Part shown: positions 49,771 to 57,573 of the stretch, piece after piece
Position numbering within the stretch: position 1 is the first letter of the stretch
Layout of the letters: each line of letters starts with the position of its first letter
Source of the DNA: Luteitalea pratensis
Lineage (GTDB): Bacteria > Acidobacteriota > Vicinamibacteria > Vicinamibacterales > Vicinamibacteraceae
Reading direction: 5' to 3'
Length of the DNA: 64,000 bases
Assembly: GCF_001618865.1 (NCBI RefSeq)
Contig: NZ_CP015136.1
Coordinates: 3,507,001 to 3,571,000 of the forward strand
Made by a program: the position numbers and the translations under genes
The notes under the pieces: model-generated
What the model saw: the letters and a program-made list of their open reading frames with translations, nothing else
The model's database searches: none
Told to the model about the DNA's origin: nothing

Positions 49771-50742
49771 ATGTCCATTTCTCGTCGTGCGTTGTTGGGC
49801 GCCGCTGGCACAGCCGCAGCTGCCGCGGCCCTGCAGGTCGTCCCGTCCTCGTCTGCGTTCGCGCAGCGTACCGGGCCCACTCCGGCATCGCTCGGCAAGG
49901 GGCCGGGCCGCATCAAACTTGGCGTGTCGTCCTACTCGTACTGGCACTTCCGGCCGGAGAACGACCCGTATCCGATCGAGAAGGTCATCGAGCATGCCGC
50001 GTCGGTCGGCGTCGAGGGCGTGGACATCCTGCACCGCCAGATGAAGGGCGAGGACAACGCGTACCTGCAGCGCCTCAAGAAGCACGCGTTCGTCAACGGC
50101 ATCGACCTGATCGCGTTGTCCATTCACCAGGGCTTCGTGTTCCCGGATGCCGCCGAGCGGCAGAAGAACATCGACCACACGGTGCACTGCATGGAACTGG
50201 CCTACGCGATGGGCATCCCGTGCCTGCGCCTGAACACCGGCCGCTGGAACACCACCAAGTCGTTCGACGACCTGATGGCCAACAAGGGCATCGAGCCAGT
50301 GCTGCCCGGTGCGACCGAAGCCCAGGGCTTCGAATGGTGCATCTCGTCGATCGAGAAGTTGTTGCCGACCGCCGAGAAGCTCGGTGTGGTGTTGGCCCTC
50401 GAGAACCACTGGGGCCTGGCACGCACCGCCGACGGGCTGATGCGGATCGTCGACGCCGTCAACTCGCCATGGCTCGGCGTGCTCGCCGACACGGGCAACT
50501 TCCTCGACGATCAGTACGCGCAGTTCGAGAAGATCGCACCAAAGACGGTCTTCGTGCAGGCCAAGACGTACGAGGGCGGCGGCGAGTGGTACTCGCTCGA
50601 CATCGACTACGCCCGCATCGCGAAGATCCTCGCCGCGCAGCAGTATCGCGGCTATGTCTCGCTGGAGTTCGAAGGCAAGGCGCCCGCCCAGGAGGCGGTG
50701 CCGAAGGCCGTCGCACAACTGCGGGCGGCGTTCAAGGGGTAG
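49771..50742 (+). CDS. Tat-exported sugar phosphate isomerase/epimerase-like TIM-barrel protein
   Basis: 323 residues. Twin-arginine signal SISRRALLGAAGTAAAAAAL. Barrel with LGVSSYSYWHFRPEND, VEGVDILHRQM, ALSIHQGFVFPD, VVLALENHWGLARTADG (Glu), WLGVLADTGNF (Asp), VQAKTYEGGGEWY and GYVSLEFEGKAPAQE (Glu). Third isomerase-type barrel in the window and second exported one. AAGGAG upstream at about 49757 supports the ATG. It probably handles an oxidised or keto sugar in the periplasm. Standing alone between repeat arrays. Confidence 0.88.
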   Translation: MSISRRALLGAAGTAAAAAALQVVPSSSAFAQRTGPTPASLGKGPGRIKLGVSSYSYWHFRPENDPYPIEKVIEHAASVGVEGVDILHRQMKGEDNAYLQRLKKHAFVNGIDLIALSIHQGFVFPDAAERQKNIDHTVHCMELAYAMGIPCLRLNTGRWNTTKSFDDLMANKGIEPVLPGATEAQGFEWCISSIEKLLPTAEKLGVVLALENHWGLARTADGLMRIVDAVNSPWLGVLADTGNFLDDQYAQFEKIAPKTVFVQAKTYEGGGEWYSLDIDYARIAKILAAQQYRGYVSLEFEGKAPAQEAVPKAVAQLRAAFKG

Positions 50743-50751
50743 GGGAGGACT

Positions 50752-50873
50752 TACGTCTCAAGGCTCAGGTCTCAAGCAAGACATGCGACCTAAGACCTGA
50801 GACCTGAGACTTGTAGCCTGCGGCCTGCAGCCTACCGCCCGGCCTGCAGGCTGTAGGCTACAGGCTGCAGCCT
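50752..50873. repeat. Heptamer-type low-complexity spacer
   Basis: CTCAAGG/CTCAGGT, ACCTGAG and GCCTGCA/GGCTGTA words in mostly 7-bp steps, filling the gap between converging genes. Confidence 0.75.
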
Positions 50874-50874
50874 G

Positions 50875-51330
50875 TCAGTGTTTCGCAAACACGCTCGTCT
50901 TGCCGCCTTCGGTGAAGGCGAGCGTGTCGTACTTCTGCGGGTTCGCGCCTTCCATGCCCGGCGAGCCGACCGGCATGCCGCGCACGGCGATGCCCTTGAT
51001 GGCGGGTTTCTCCGCGAGCAGCTTCTTGACGTCGGCCGCGGGCACGTGGCCCTCGACGACGTACGGTCCCACCAGTGCCGTGTGGCACGACGTGGCGGTG
51101 GGCGGTACCTTCTGCTGCTGCCGGATGCTCGTCAGGTCGTCACGATGCTGCGTTTCAACCGTGAAGCCGGCCGCCTTGAGGTGCTCCACCCACTTGGTGC
51201 AACAGCCGCAGGTGGGCGTCTTGTACACGACCACGGTCGGAAGTTTGGCTTGCGCCGCGGCGATCACGCCGGCGAGTGTCAGGGTCATCACCAGCGCGCC
51301 ACTGAAACGCGCCACGAAGGTCTGGGTCAC
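50875..51330 (-). CDS. DUF411 family exported metal-binding protein
   Basis: 151 residues. GTG start at 51330 preceded by GAGGAGA, giving a signal peptide to about VIAAAQA. The domain is textbook DUF411: VVVYKTPTCGCCTKWVEHLK with the CGCC pair, TSCHTALVGPYVVEGHVPAA, VKKLLAEKPAIKGIAVRGMP and VGSPGMEG. Members are linked to copper/silver handling. No copper efflux gene is adjacent. A longer frame runs upstream into hairpin repeats and was rejected. Confidence 0.92.
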   Translation of the reverse strand: MTQTFVARFSGALVMTLTLAGVIAAAQAKLPTVVVYKTPTCGCCTKWVEHLKAAGFTVETQHRDDLTSIRQQQKVPPTATSCHTALVGPYVVEGHVPAADVKKLLAEKPAIKGIAVRGMPVGSPGMEGANPQKYDTLAFTEGGKTSVFAKH

Positions 51331-51365
51331 CGAATCTCTCCTCGCCTCACACCTTACCATCGTCA

Positions 51366-51490
51366 TTGGTGGGACGGCTCTCCGAGCCGTCCATCGCCTA
51401 CCCCGCCGAACAGGGGACCATTCGGCGTCGGCCATGGACCGCTCGGAGAAAGCGAGGGTCATGGACCGCTCGGAGAGCGGTCCCTACCTT
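51366..51490. repeat. TCC-loop hairpins (A7)
   Basis: Forward GACGGCTC-TCC-GAGCCGTC at 51373-51391, a truncated reverse unit near 51434-51456, and a full reverse GACCGCTC-GGA-GAGCGGTC at 51464-51482. On the minus strand the last one begins at the M28 peptidase stop. Confidence 0.9.
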
Positions 51491-52890
51491 GGTAACGGTG
51501 TCTCCATCTCGGCGGCCATCCACGTGACGACGGCGATCGCCGCGGCCGCCTTGGCCATCTCCTTGGGGTCGATTCGCTCGACCGTATCCGCGGGCGTGTG
51601 GTGAATCTGGAAATACCTCGCCGCATCACCCGCGAGTGCCATCGTCGGCACCTGGCCGGCCTGCGCGATCGGGCCGATGTCGGCGCCGCCACCGCCCGGC
51701 CCGAGAGGTGGGAAGCCGAGCGGCTGCAGCAGGTCGACAACGTCGGCCATCATCTGGCGCGCGCGCTCGTTGCCGGAAAAACCGAGACGCATCGGTTCGA
51801 ACACGCCGATGTCTGACTCGAGCGCCATGACGTGCTTCGACGCCGAGGCCACGTACCCGTCACGGTACGCCGTGGCGCCGCGCAGGCCGTTCTCCTCGTT
51901 CGTGAACAGCACCACGCGCACGGTCCGGCGCGGGTGCAGCCCGAGCTTCTTCATGAGACGCGCGGCCTCCCACGTGACGATGCACCCGACGCCATCGTCG
52001 GAGGCACCGACTGCGGCATCCCAGGAATCGAAGTGCCCGCCGACCACCACGATCTCGTCGGCCCGCTCCCGCCCGGTGACCTCGCCGATCACGTTGGCGC
52101 TCTCGACGTCTGGAAGCGTCGCCGCCGCCATCCGAAGCGTCACGGTGACCGGCACGCCGCGTGCGGCGAGACGGGCGAGGCGCTGCGAGTCCTCCACAGG
52201 CAGGGCCGCGGCAGGAATCTGCGGCGTACCCTGCAGGTAGCTCACGGCGCCCGTATGGGGCGTCCGCAGGCCGATCGGGCCAACAGAGCGCACGAGCACG
52301 GCGACGGCGCCATGACGGGCGGCGTTGATCGCGCCGTTGGCGCGATACGCGACCGTCTGGCCGTAGCTCGTGAACGGCACGTCGTACAGGACGACGCGCC
52401 CCGGCACATCGGAGGCGCGCTTGTTCAACTCGTCGAAACTGCGAACCACGATCAGCGGGGCAGTGATACCGCCGGCTGGCGTGCCCACACTGCCGCCGAG
52501 CCCCAGCATGACCAGTGGCGACCGGACAGGTGTCTCGATCGCGAGCGATTCCTCGCCGCGCACCCAATGCGGCGCCATCGTCTTCTCGAGCCGGACGTTC
52601 TCGAGTCCGTCACCGCGCATCGTCTCGGCTGCCCACTCGCACGCGAGCTGCAGGTTGCGCGTGCCAGTCAACCGGCCGCCGAAGGTGTCGCACAGCTCGG
52701 CGAGACGGTCCCATGCCGCGGTGGAGCCGACACTGGCGTCGACGAGTCGCTGCACGTCGCGTTGGTAGGGCGTGAGCCACGCGGCGACGGCACTGCCGGC
52801 CGATGTCTGCGCCTGCAGGTCTGAACGGGACACCTGCGCGGCAGCGAGGACGGCGGGCACTGTGGTGAGGAAGCGGCGACGGGTCGGCAT
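51484..52890 (-). CDS. Secreted M28 aminopeptidase with PA domain (PGCP-like)
   Basis: 468 residues. Tat-like signal MPTRRRFLTTVPAVLAAAQV. A PA domain is inserted (about 130-260, with GRVVLYDVPFTSYGQTVAYR). M28 zinc ligands: VVGGHFDSWDAAVGASDDG (His, Asp), FTNEENGLRG (general-base Glu and Glu ligand), ALESDIGVFEP (Asp) and FQIHHTPADTVERI (His). ATG at 52890 chosen because the signal starts there. The final codons are AGG TAG with the TAG inside a hairpin repeat, the fourth such case. Likely a scavenging carboxypeptidase or aminopeptidase. Confidence 0.93.
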   Translation of the reverse strand: MPTRRRFLTTVPAVLAAAQVSRSDLQAQTSAGSAVAAWLTPYQRDVQRLVDASVGSTAAWDRLAELCDTFGGRLTGTRNLQLACEWAAETMRGDGLENVRLEKTMAPHWVRGEESLAIETPVRSPLVMLGLGGSVGTPAGGITAPLIVVRSFDELNKRASDVPGRVVLYDVPFTSYGQTVAYRANGAINAARHGAVAVLVRSVGPIGLRTPHTGAVSYLQGTPQIPAAALPVEDSQRLARLAARGVPVTVTLRMAAATLPDVESANVIGEVTGRERADEIVVVGGHFDSWDAAVGASDDGVGCIVTWEAARLMKKLGLHPRRTVRVVLFTNEENGLRGATAYRDGYVASASKHVMALESDIGVFEPMRLGFSGNERARQMMADVVDLLQPLGFPPLGPGGGGADIGPIAQAGQVPTMALAGDAARYFQIHHTPADTVERIDPKEMAKAAAAIAVVTWMAAEMETPLPR

Positions 52891-53610
<720 letters not shown>

Positions 53611-53682
53611 GATCTGGAAGGCGGGTTTCTATGCCGCCATGCGCGGCCGGTACTTGGATGCGATCACGCGGTTGCTCTGGCC

Positions 53683-53925
53683 ATGCCAAAGACCTAGGTC
53701 GCCCTGACGCTCGACCCTGAACTGCTCGACCGCGTGGACCACCTCGTGGCCCGGCAGCGCTTCCGCAATCGTAGCCAGGCGATTGAGGCAGCGCTCGCGG
53801 TAAAGCTGTCTCGATTGGCCCGCACTCGCGTGGCCGAGGAGTGCGCCAGGCTCGACCCGACGGAGGACCGTCTGCTGGCCGACGAGGGCCTGGGGGCTGC
53901 GAATGAATCATGGCCCGAATACTGA
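53683..53925 (+). pseudogene. MazE/RHH-type antitoxin gene with nonsense codon 5
   Basis: Reading from ATG 53683 gives MPKT, a TAG at 53695-53697, then a perfect ribbon-helix-helix antitoxin: VALTLDPELLDRVDHLVARQ, RFRNRSQAIEAALAVKLSRL, ending LLADEGLGAANESWPEY. Only the fifth codon is broken. An internal GTG at 53734 could still give a truncated protein lacking the DNA-binding strand. The stop region overlaps the toxin remnant in the usual mazEF manner. Confidence 0.8.
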
Positions 53926-55803
53926 GGGGCGAGATCGGCGGCTGATCTCATGCTCGCGGTCCACTACGAGGCCGCTCACGCGCTGCTGTACGCCGTCGGG
54001 CCAGGTCACGGTGGCAGTGATCGGACCGGCACTGGCACCCAGGCCGACGTACAGCCGATCGTCAGAGGACGAGAGGTAGCTGCCGCCGGAATGGACGCGG
54101 CGCACGATCGGCGGCTGGCCTGGAACGTCGATCCGCACCGAGGCACCGACGGCGCGCCTGTTCGTCTTCGGCTGCGTCAATCTCAGTCGCAGCCAGTGAC
54201 CGGCACCGCTGGTGACGTTGTGCAGCAGGCGGACCGGGCCGCCGTTGTTGGTGACGACGACATCGACGCGGCCATCGAGGTCGAGATCGCCGAGTGCCGC
54301 GCCCCGACCGACCCCGAGCAACTCCAGGCCCGGCCCGGCCTCGGCGGTGACGTCCCGCAGACGCACGGTCGCGTTCGGCGATGTAGACGGCCGGCTTGCG
54401 GTGAGGGGGACGGGTGGCGGGTGGTTCTGAGATGGACGGCTCAGAGAGCCGTCCCTACCATCAATGGGCGGCGGGTTCCCGGCACCCGTCACCCGTAACC
54501 CGATTCCCGGTCCTGTGGTGAACAGCTGATTGCGCTGGCGGAAGGGGTTGGGTGTCGCGCGCAGGCTCGGAATCAGGTTGACGGCGCCGTTGGCAACGAA
54601 CAACTCGAGCCAGCCGTCGTTGTCGGCATCGAACCAGTCAGCGCCGAATCCGGTCATCATCGCGGTCGGCGCTGCCAGTCCCACCGCCGCGCGACGGTCC
54701 TCGAAACCCCCTTTGCCATCGTTCTCGTAGAGCACGAACGTTTCGCCGACGATGTTGGTGACGACGAGGTCTTCGTCGCCGTCGCGATCGTAGTCGCCCG
54801 AGGCGATGCCCATGCTGCCTTCCGGACGTCCCGCGGCGTTGTACGCGGTGCCGGCGAGCAGGCCCATGTCCTCAAAGGTGCCGTCGTGCTGGTTCATCCA
54901 CAGCTGGTTCGGCGTCGCGTCGTTGGCCACGTAGATGTCGGGCCAGCCGTCGGCGTCGTAGTCACCGATGGCCACGCCAAGCCCGTTGCCATCTGCGCGC
55001 GTGATGCCGGCCTTCTCGCTCGCGTCCTCGAACGTGCCATCGCCGCGATTGCGCAAGAGACGATCGGGCACGGGACGATAGGCCAGCGGCGCGCAGTAAT
55101 CACGCTGCCCGGCGGGCTCGGCGCACGGCTTGTTGCCGGCTGGCGTGAAGTCCACGTAATTGGCGACATACAGGTCGAGGAAGCCGTCGCGGTCGTAGTC
55201 GAAGAACGCAGCGCTGCTGCTCCAGCGTGGGTCGTTGGCGTTGGCCGCGGCGGTCACGTCCACGAAGCGTCCGTCGGCCTCGTTGCGAAACAGCACGTTG
55301 TCGCCGAACGTGGTGACGTAGAGATCGAGATCGCCGTCGTTGTCGACGTCGCCGACGGCCGTGCCCATGCCCTGTGCAACAAGCCCGACACCAGCCTGCG
55401 TGGTGACATCGGTGAACCGCAGCGTGCCGCCAGGCTTGTCGAGGTCGTTGCGAAACAACCTGGAGGTCGGAGGTTCGGGGGGCGGAGATGGACGGCTCCC
55501 GCCTTCGCCAAGGCTGCGGCGCGCAGGCAGAGAGCCGTCCCTACCTGCCGCCGCCCGGTGCCCGGTGCCCGGCGGGTTCGCGTCAGTTCCCGGAGCACCC
55601 TGCACGAGGAAGACGTCGAGATCGCCGTCGTTGTCGTAGTCGAACACGGCCACGCCCGCGCCCATGATCTCCGGCAGCCAGTAGTCGCCGCGGGCGCCGT
55701 TGTCGTGCACGAAGCGTAGTCCGGTTTTGTCGGCGATGTCCTCGAAACGAGGTCTGCCAGGCTGCTGGGCGTGTAGCATCAGCCCGCTGACCATGAGAAG
55801 CAT
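53908..55803 (-). CDS. Secreted FG-GAP/VCBS repeat protein with ASPIC/UnbV domain, carrying repeat insertions
   Basis: 631 residues. Signal peptide MLLMVSGLMLHAQQ. Calcium-type DxDxDG repeats: FDYDNDGDLDVFLVQG, GDVDNDGDLDLYVT, FDYDRDGFLDLYVANY, GDYDADGWPDIYVAND, GDYDRDGDEDLVVTN, FDADNDGWLELFVANG, GDLDLDGRVDVVVTN; then the ASPIC_UnbV domain (RVHSGGSYLSSSDDRLYVGL, VTWPDGVQQRVSGL). Two segments are not family sequence: GRDGSLPARRSLGEGGSRPS and GNPPPIDGRDGSLSRPSQ, translations of hairpin and heptamer repeats inserted in frame. The last residues after REHEI come from the decayed mazEF locus. Probable extracellular adhesion or binding role. Confidence 0.88.
   Translation of the reverse strand: MLLMVSGLMLHAQQPGRPRFEDIADKTGLRFVHDNGARGDYWLPEIMGAGVAVFDYDNDGDLDVFLVQGAPGTDANPPGTGHRAAAGRDGSLPARRSLGEGGSRPSPPPEPPTSRLFRNDLDKPGGTLRFTDVTTQAGVGLVAQGMGTAVGDVDNDGDLDLYVTTFGDNVLFRNEADGRFVDVTAAANANDPRWSSSAAFFDYDRDGFLDLYVANYVDFTPAGNKPCAEPAGQRDYCAPLAYRPVPDRLLRNRGDGTFEDASEKAGITRADGNGLGVAIGDYDADGWPDIYVANDATPNQLWMNQHDGTFEDMGLLAGTAYNAAGRPEGSMGIASGDYDRDGDEDLVVTNIVGETFVLYENDGKGGFEDRRAAVGLAAPTAMMTGFGADWFDADNDGWLELFVANGAVNLIPSLRATPNPFRQRNQLFTTGPGIGLRVTGAGNPPPIDGRDGSLSRPSQNHPPPVPLTASRPSTSPNATVRLRDVTAEAGPGLELLGVGRGAALGDLDLDGRVDVVVTNNGGPVRLLHNVTSGAGHWLRLRLTQPKTNRRAVGASVRIDVPGQPPIVRRVHSGGSYLSSSDDRLYVGLGASAGPITATVTWPDGVQQRVSGLVVDREHEISRRSRPSVFGP
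53910..53945 (+). pseudogene. MazF/PemK toxin remnant
   Basis: ATG 53910 overlaps the end of the antitoxin frame by 16 bases and reads MARILRGEI, the standard MazF opening (RGEIWW), then GG and stop. The rest of the toxin is missing; the break lies just after the GEI codons, where the convergent FG-GAP gene begins to be homologous to its family. Confidence 0.65.
54435..54515. repeat. Hairpin unit and heptamers inside the FG-GAP coding sequence
   Basis: GACGGCTC-AGA-GAGCCGTC at 54435-54453 (reverse orientation, loop changed), followed at 54477-54513 by CCCGGCA, CCCGTCA, CCCGTAA, CCCGATT, CCCGGTC in 7-bp steps. The reading frame is kept through both. Confidence 0.85.
55491..55585. repeat. Composite hairpin and heptamers inside the FG-GAP coding sequence
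   Basis: Arms GACGGCTC/GAGCCGTC at 55491-55539 enclose the GCCTTCGCCAAGGCT core of the 48-bp family. It is followed by CCTACC and by CCCGGTG, CCCGGTG, CCCGGCG units at about 55557-55577. Translated as the GRDGSLPARRSLGEGG segment. Confidence 0.85.
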
Positions 55804-55820
55804 GGCGATGCAGACGTGAT

Positions 55821-55900
55821 GGCCGGCTCGGAGAGCCGGCCCTACCCTGTGAGTACCCGGCACGTCGTGCGGGCAGGCTGCAGGCTGCAGGCTGTAGGCC
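55821..55900. repeat. TCC-loop hairpin and heptamers between TPR and FG-GAP genes
   Basis: Arms GGCCGGCTC (55821-55829) and GAGCCGGCC (55833-55841) around GGA, then AGGCTGC x2 and AGGCTGT in 7-bp steps at about 55875-55896. Confidence 0.85.
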
Positions 55901-55904
55901 ATGG

Positions 55905-57287
55905 CTATTTGAGTTTCTCCAAATCCCTCTCGATGGCTGCCGCGACGTCGGCGAGGCCGTAGCGCCGCGCCCTGGCCAATGCCTCTTCGCTCAAGCGACG
56001 GCCGGTCGCGATGTCGCCCTTGCGCACGTGCAGGGCAGCGGCGGCGTGCATGTACCGCACGCTCTCCGCATCGTCGGGAAGGGCCAGTAGCGAAAGTTGC
56101 GCGAGTGCGTCGTCGAGACGCCCTTGCGCGACCAGGATGCGGGCGAGGTTGAAGCGCAGGCCGCGCACGCGAGGATTGGCCGCGACCGCCCGACGGTACG
56201 ACCCTTCCGCGACGGCGAGCCGGCCACTGCTTTCCTGGATCAGGCCGAGCGCGTTGAGCGCCTCGGCATCCTGCGGGTTGGCCTCGACGGCAAGACGCAG
56301 GATGGGCTCGGCGCGCGCGGGCTCCTTCACCGCCAGCAAGGCGAGCCCGAAAGCACGGTGCGCCTCGGCCAGTTGCAGGCCGCGTGCGGTCACCGCACGG
56401 TAGTGCTCCTCGGCCTTCGCCATGTTGCCGGTCCGCGCGTACAGCGTGATCAGGTTGACGTGCGCCTGCAGCAGCGCCGGGTCCCGCACCAGCGCGTCCT
56501 CATGAAGGGCGATCGCCTTCGCATCTTCGGCACGCCCGGCGAGACCCAGGCCGCGCTGCAGCAGCGCCCTGGCGTCGTCGCGGACGGCAGCGAGGCGGGA
56601 TGCGTACGGGTCGGCCGGCATCGGCCAGCAGTTGAGACACTGCTGCTGCCTGGCGATGGAGGCGCGGGCGGCTGCCAGGTCGCCGGCCTTGCGATGGACC
56701 TGGGCAAGGGCGTAGTGCGCAGCGCCGAAGGTCGGCACAAGCGCGACGGCGCGCTCGAACTGCGTGCGGGCCGTGGTCATGTCGCCGTCGACGATCGCAA
56801 GCCGGCCGAGTCCGTACCGCGCGGCAGGCTCGGCGTCGGGCATGGTGACGGCGAGGTCATACGCCGCGCGCGCCTCGGCCAGTCGTCCGGCATCGAGCAG
56901 CGCGTCGGCATGACGCAACGCCAGCAGCGGTGACGGCGCCAGCGCAGTGGCCTTGCCGAAATACTCGGCGGCGTCGTCGTGGCGACCCATCCGGGTCGCC
57001 AGCGTGCCCGAGAGGGCCCACCAGTCGACGGCTGTGGGCGCAAGTCGCCGGGCCTCGGCATAGACCGTGACGGCAAGCTCGTATTGCTCCCACGCGTGCA
57101 GCACGAGACCGAGTTGTCCGACTGCCTCCGCGTCGTTCGGACGGCGCGTGGCGGTTTCACTCGCGGCGCCAATCTGGGCGCGGGCGTCACTTGGATAGCT
57201 GTCGACAGGAATGGTTCGCCAGTCGGCCGCCGGCTGCAGCATCAGGGCCGACGCCAGCATCAGGGCGGCGAGGCGCACGAAGAGCAC
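55905..57287 (-). CDS. Secreted tetratricopeptide-repeat protein
   Basis: 460 residues from a GTG, with a hydrophobic signal (LFVRLAALMLASALML). About nine TPR-like helical pairs cover residues 45-450, for example AVGQLGLVLHAWEQYELAVT, ALSGTLATRMGRHDDAAEYF, AARYGLGRLAIVDGDMTTAR and ALNALGLIQESSGRLAVAEG. A CLNC pair occurs mid-protein. The start could also be GTG 57278; the longer frame upstream is repeat-derived. It precedes the FG-GAP/ASPIC gene on the same strand, and TPR and FG-GAP proteins are commonly paired in this group, probably as an exported complex. No enzymatic domain. Confidence 0.88.
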   Translation of the reverse strand: MLFVRLAALMLASALMLQPAADWRTIPVDSYPSDARAQIGAASETATRRPNDAEAVGQLGLVLHAWEQYELAVTVYAEARRLAPTAVDWWALSGTLATRMGRHDDAAEYFGKATALAPSPLLALRHADALLDAGRLAEARAAYDLAVTMPDAEPAARYGLGRLAIVDGDMTTARTQFERAVALVPTFGAAHYALAQVHRKAGDLAAARASIARQQQCLNCWPMPADPYASRLAAVRDDARALLQRGLGLAGRAEDAKAIALHEDALVRDPALLQAHVNLITLYARTGNMAKAEEHYRAVTARGLQLAEAHRAFGLALLAVKEPARAEPILRLAVEANPQDAEALNALGLIQESSGRLAVAEGSYRRAVAANPRVRGLRFNLARILVAQGRLDDALAQLSLLALPDDAESVRYMHAAAALHVRKGDIATGRRLSEEALARARRYGLADVAAAIERDLEKLK

Positions 57288-57312
57288 ACGGGCATTACAG
57301 CACGGTTGGTAG

Positions 57313-57457
57313 GGCCCGCTCTCCGAGCGGGCCGTCTCCGCGGCGACACGATCGATGTACGGCCGATGACGTCCACGGTCGGACATGGACGGCTCTCGCC
57401 TTCGCCAAGGCTCCGGCGCGCAGGCGGAGAGCCGTCTGGACGGCTCGGAGAGCCGTC
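57313..57457. repeat. TCC-loop hairpins, one composite (A8)
   Basis: Forward unit 57313-57333 (arms GGCCCGCTC/GAGCGGGCC, TCC loop), composite unit 57388-57436 (arms GACGGCTCT/AGAGCCGTC around a CGCCTTCGCCAAGGCTCCGG core), and reverse unit 57439-57457 (GACGGCTC-GGA-GAGCCGTC). Confidence 0.88.
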
Positions 57458-57466
57458 CCTACCAAC

Positions 57467-57519
57467 AAAAAGCCCCGGCAGCCTGTGGGCTACCGGGGCG
57501 AAGGTCACCCCACGAGGGG
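57467..57519 (-). terminator. Terminator of the TonB receptor gene, with accessory hairpin
   Basis: On the minus strand GCCCCGG and CCGGGGC arms (extended by AGCC/GGCT) are followed by TTTTT (57467-57471 complement). A second small hairpin CCCC-ACGA-GGGG precedes it at 57508-57519. A palindromic GTAGGGCCGG hairpin repeat (57535-57564) lies between it and the stop. Confidence 0.75.
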
Positions 57520-57573
57520 AGACGTCAGAGTTGGGTAGGGCCGGGCTCGGAGAGCCGGCCCTACCTGGATTCA

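Noticed and set aside
57508-57519. CCCC-ACGA-GGGG hairpin resembling one arm of a mini-ykkC (guanidine-II) riboswitch
   Set aside because: Only one such arm, downstream of a gene, and the paralogous position has TTGA in the loop, so the ACGR signature is not kept.
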